Assembly: GCA_004194705.1 (NCBI GenBank)
Contig: SADC01001377.1
Coordinates: 62,001 to 126,000, forward strand
Reading direction: 5' to 3'
DNA length: 64,000 nucleotides
DNA from: Ditylenchus dipsaci
Lineage: Eukaryota > Nematoda > Chromadorea > Rhabditida > Anguinidae
This document shows positions 63,691 to 64,000 of this stretch, piece by piece (the stretch's first letter is position 1; each line of letters starts with the position of its first letter). Both the position numbers and the translations under genes were made by a program. Below the pieces are notes generated by a model that was not told the DNA's origin, ran no database searches, and worked only from the letters and a program-made list of their open reading frames with translations.

Positions 63691-64000
63691 TCTGTATAAC
63701 ATAAAACTCTATATAACATAACTTTACCTCTATATAACATAAAACTCCCAATAACATAAATTTTTTTCTGGCTCTTGCCAAATAAACGCCCCTCTATATA
63801 ACATAAATCTATTAAATTTCTCAAAAAATCAGTTTATTTCTCTAAAAATCAGATTTATTCAGTCTATATAACAAATTTGTTTACATTAAGATGGCGAGGA
63901 ATCAAAAATTACCATTTTCTTTCGAATCTATTGTTTTTGATGGTTGATTTTTTTTCGGGATGGCTACTTTATATAACACAACCTCTACATAACATAAATT
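63690..64000 (+). repeat. CTATATAACATAAA repeat, cut by window edge
   Basis: The words TCTATATAACATAAAACTC and TATATAACATAAATC recur about nine times to the end of the window. They are probably the iterated end of another inverted-repeat element continuing to the right. Confidence 0.65.

Overview
This is AT-rich eukaryotic nuclear DNA with many small exons, short GT-AG introns (often 45-60 bases, ending in T-rich TTTTAG or TTTCAG) and a very high load of inverted-repeat elements. The best taxonomic clue is a cuticle collagen on the minus strand. It has an N-terminal membrane segment, an RQKR cleavage site, small Cys clusters, interrupted Gly-X-Y exons and a Cys-Asp-His-Cys motif after the last Gly-X-Y block. 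That architecture points to a nematode. No rRNA, intact tRNA, operon, CRISPR array or phage-like gene is visible.

Real genes, left to right. (1) A carnitine O-palmitoyltransferase 1 (CPT1) gene, minus strand, 5082-10853, can be followed through 18 exons. (2) An R3HDM4-like R3H-domain gene, minus strand, 17505-20223, has at least 9 exons. (3) A Prp2/DHX16-type DEAH spliceosomal helicase, plus strand, 31362-36247, is followed tail-to-tail by the 3' part of a cuticle collagen. This block (31279-37560) is repeated in tandem at 37566-41973. In the second copy the helicase has lost about 1.9 kb that encodes helicase motifs II-VI. (4) The full collagen gene, minus strand, runs from 40743 to about 48250 and carries a 3.9 kb nested transposon in one intron. 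(5) A TTC38 homolog, minus strand, 52978-61380, has 17 exons (one of 8 bases) totalling 470 codons. Decayed pogo/CENP-B-like transposase pieces lie antisense in two of its introns.

The rest is mostly repeats: long foldback elements, TA-flanked MITE-like families, minisatellites and tRNA-like A/B-box modules. One foldback at 25927-28035 carries pieces that look like histone H2A in both arms and in the loop.

Several otherwise convincing exons contain one-base frame breaks. The two helicase copies differ from each other mainly by homopolymer length and small indels. I therefore suspect residual long-read indel errors, and individual frameshifts should not be taken as proof of pseudogenes. The five host genes have unrelated roles (mitochondrial fatty-acid import, RNA-binding, splicing, cuticle, TPR scaffold), and I see no sign that they form one pathway.
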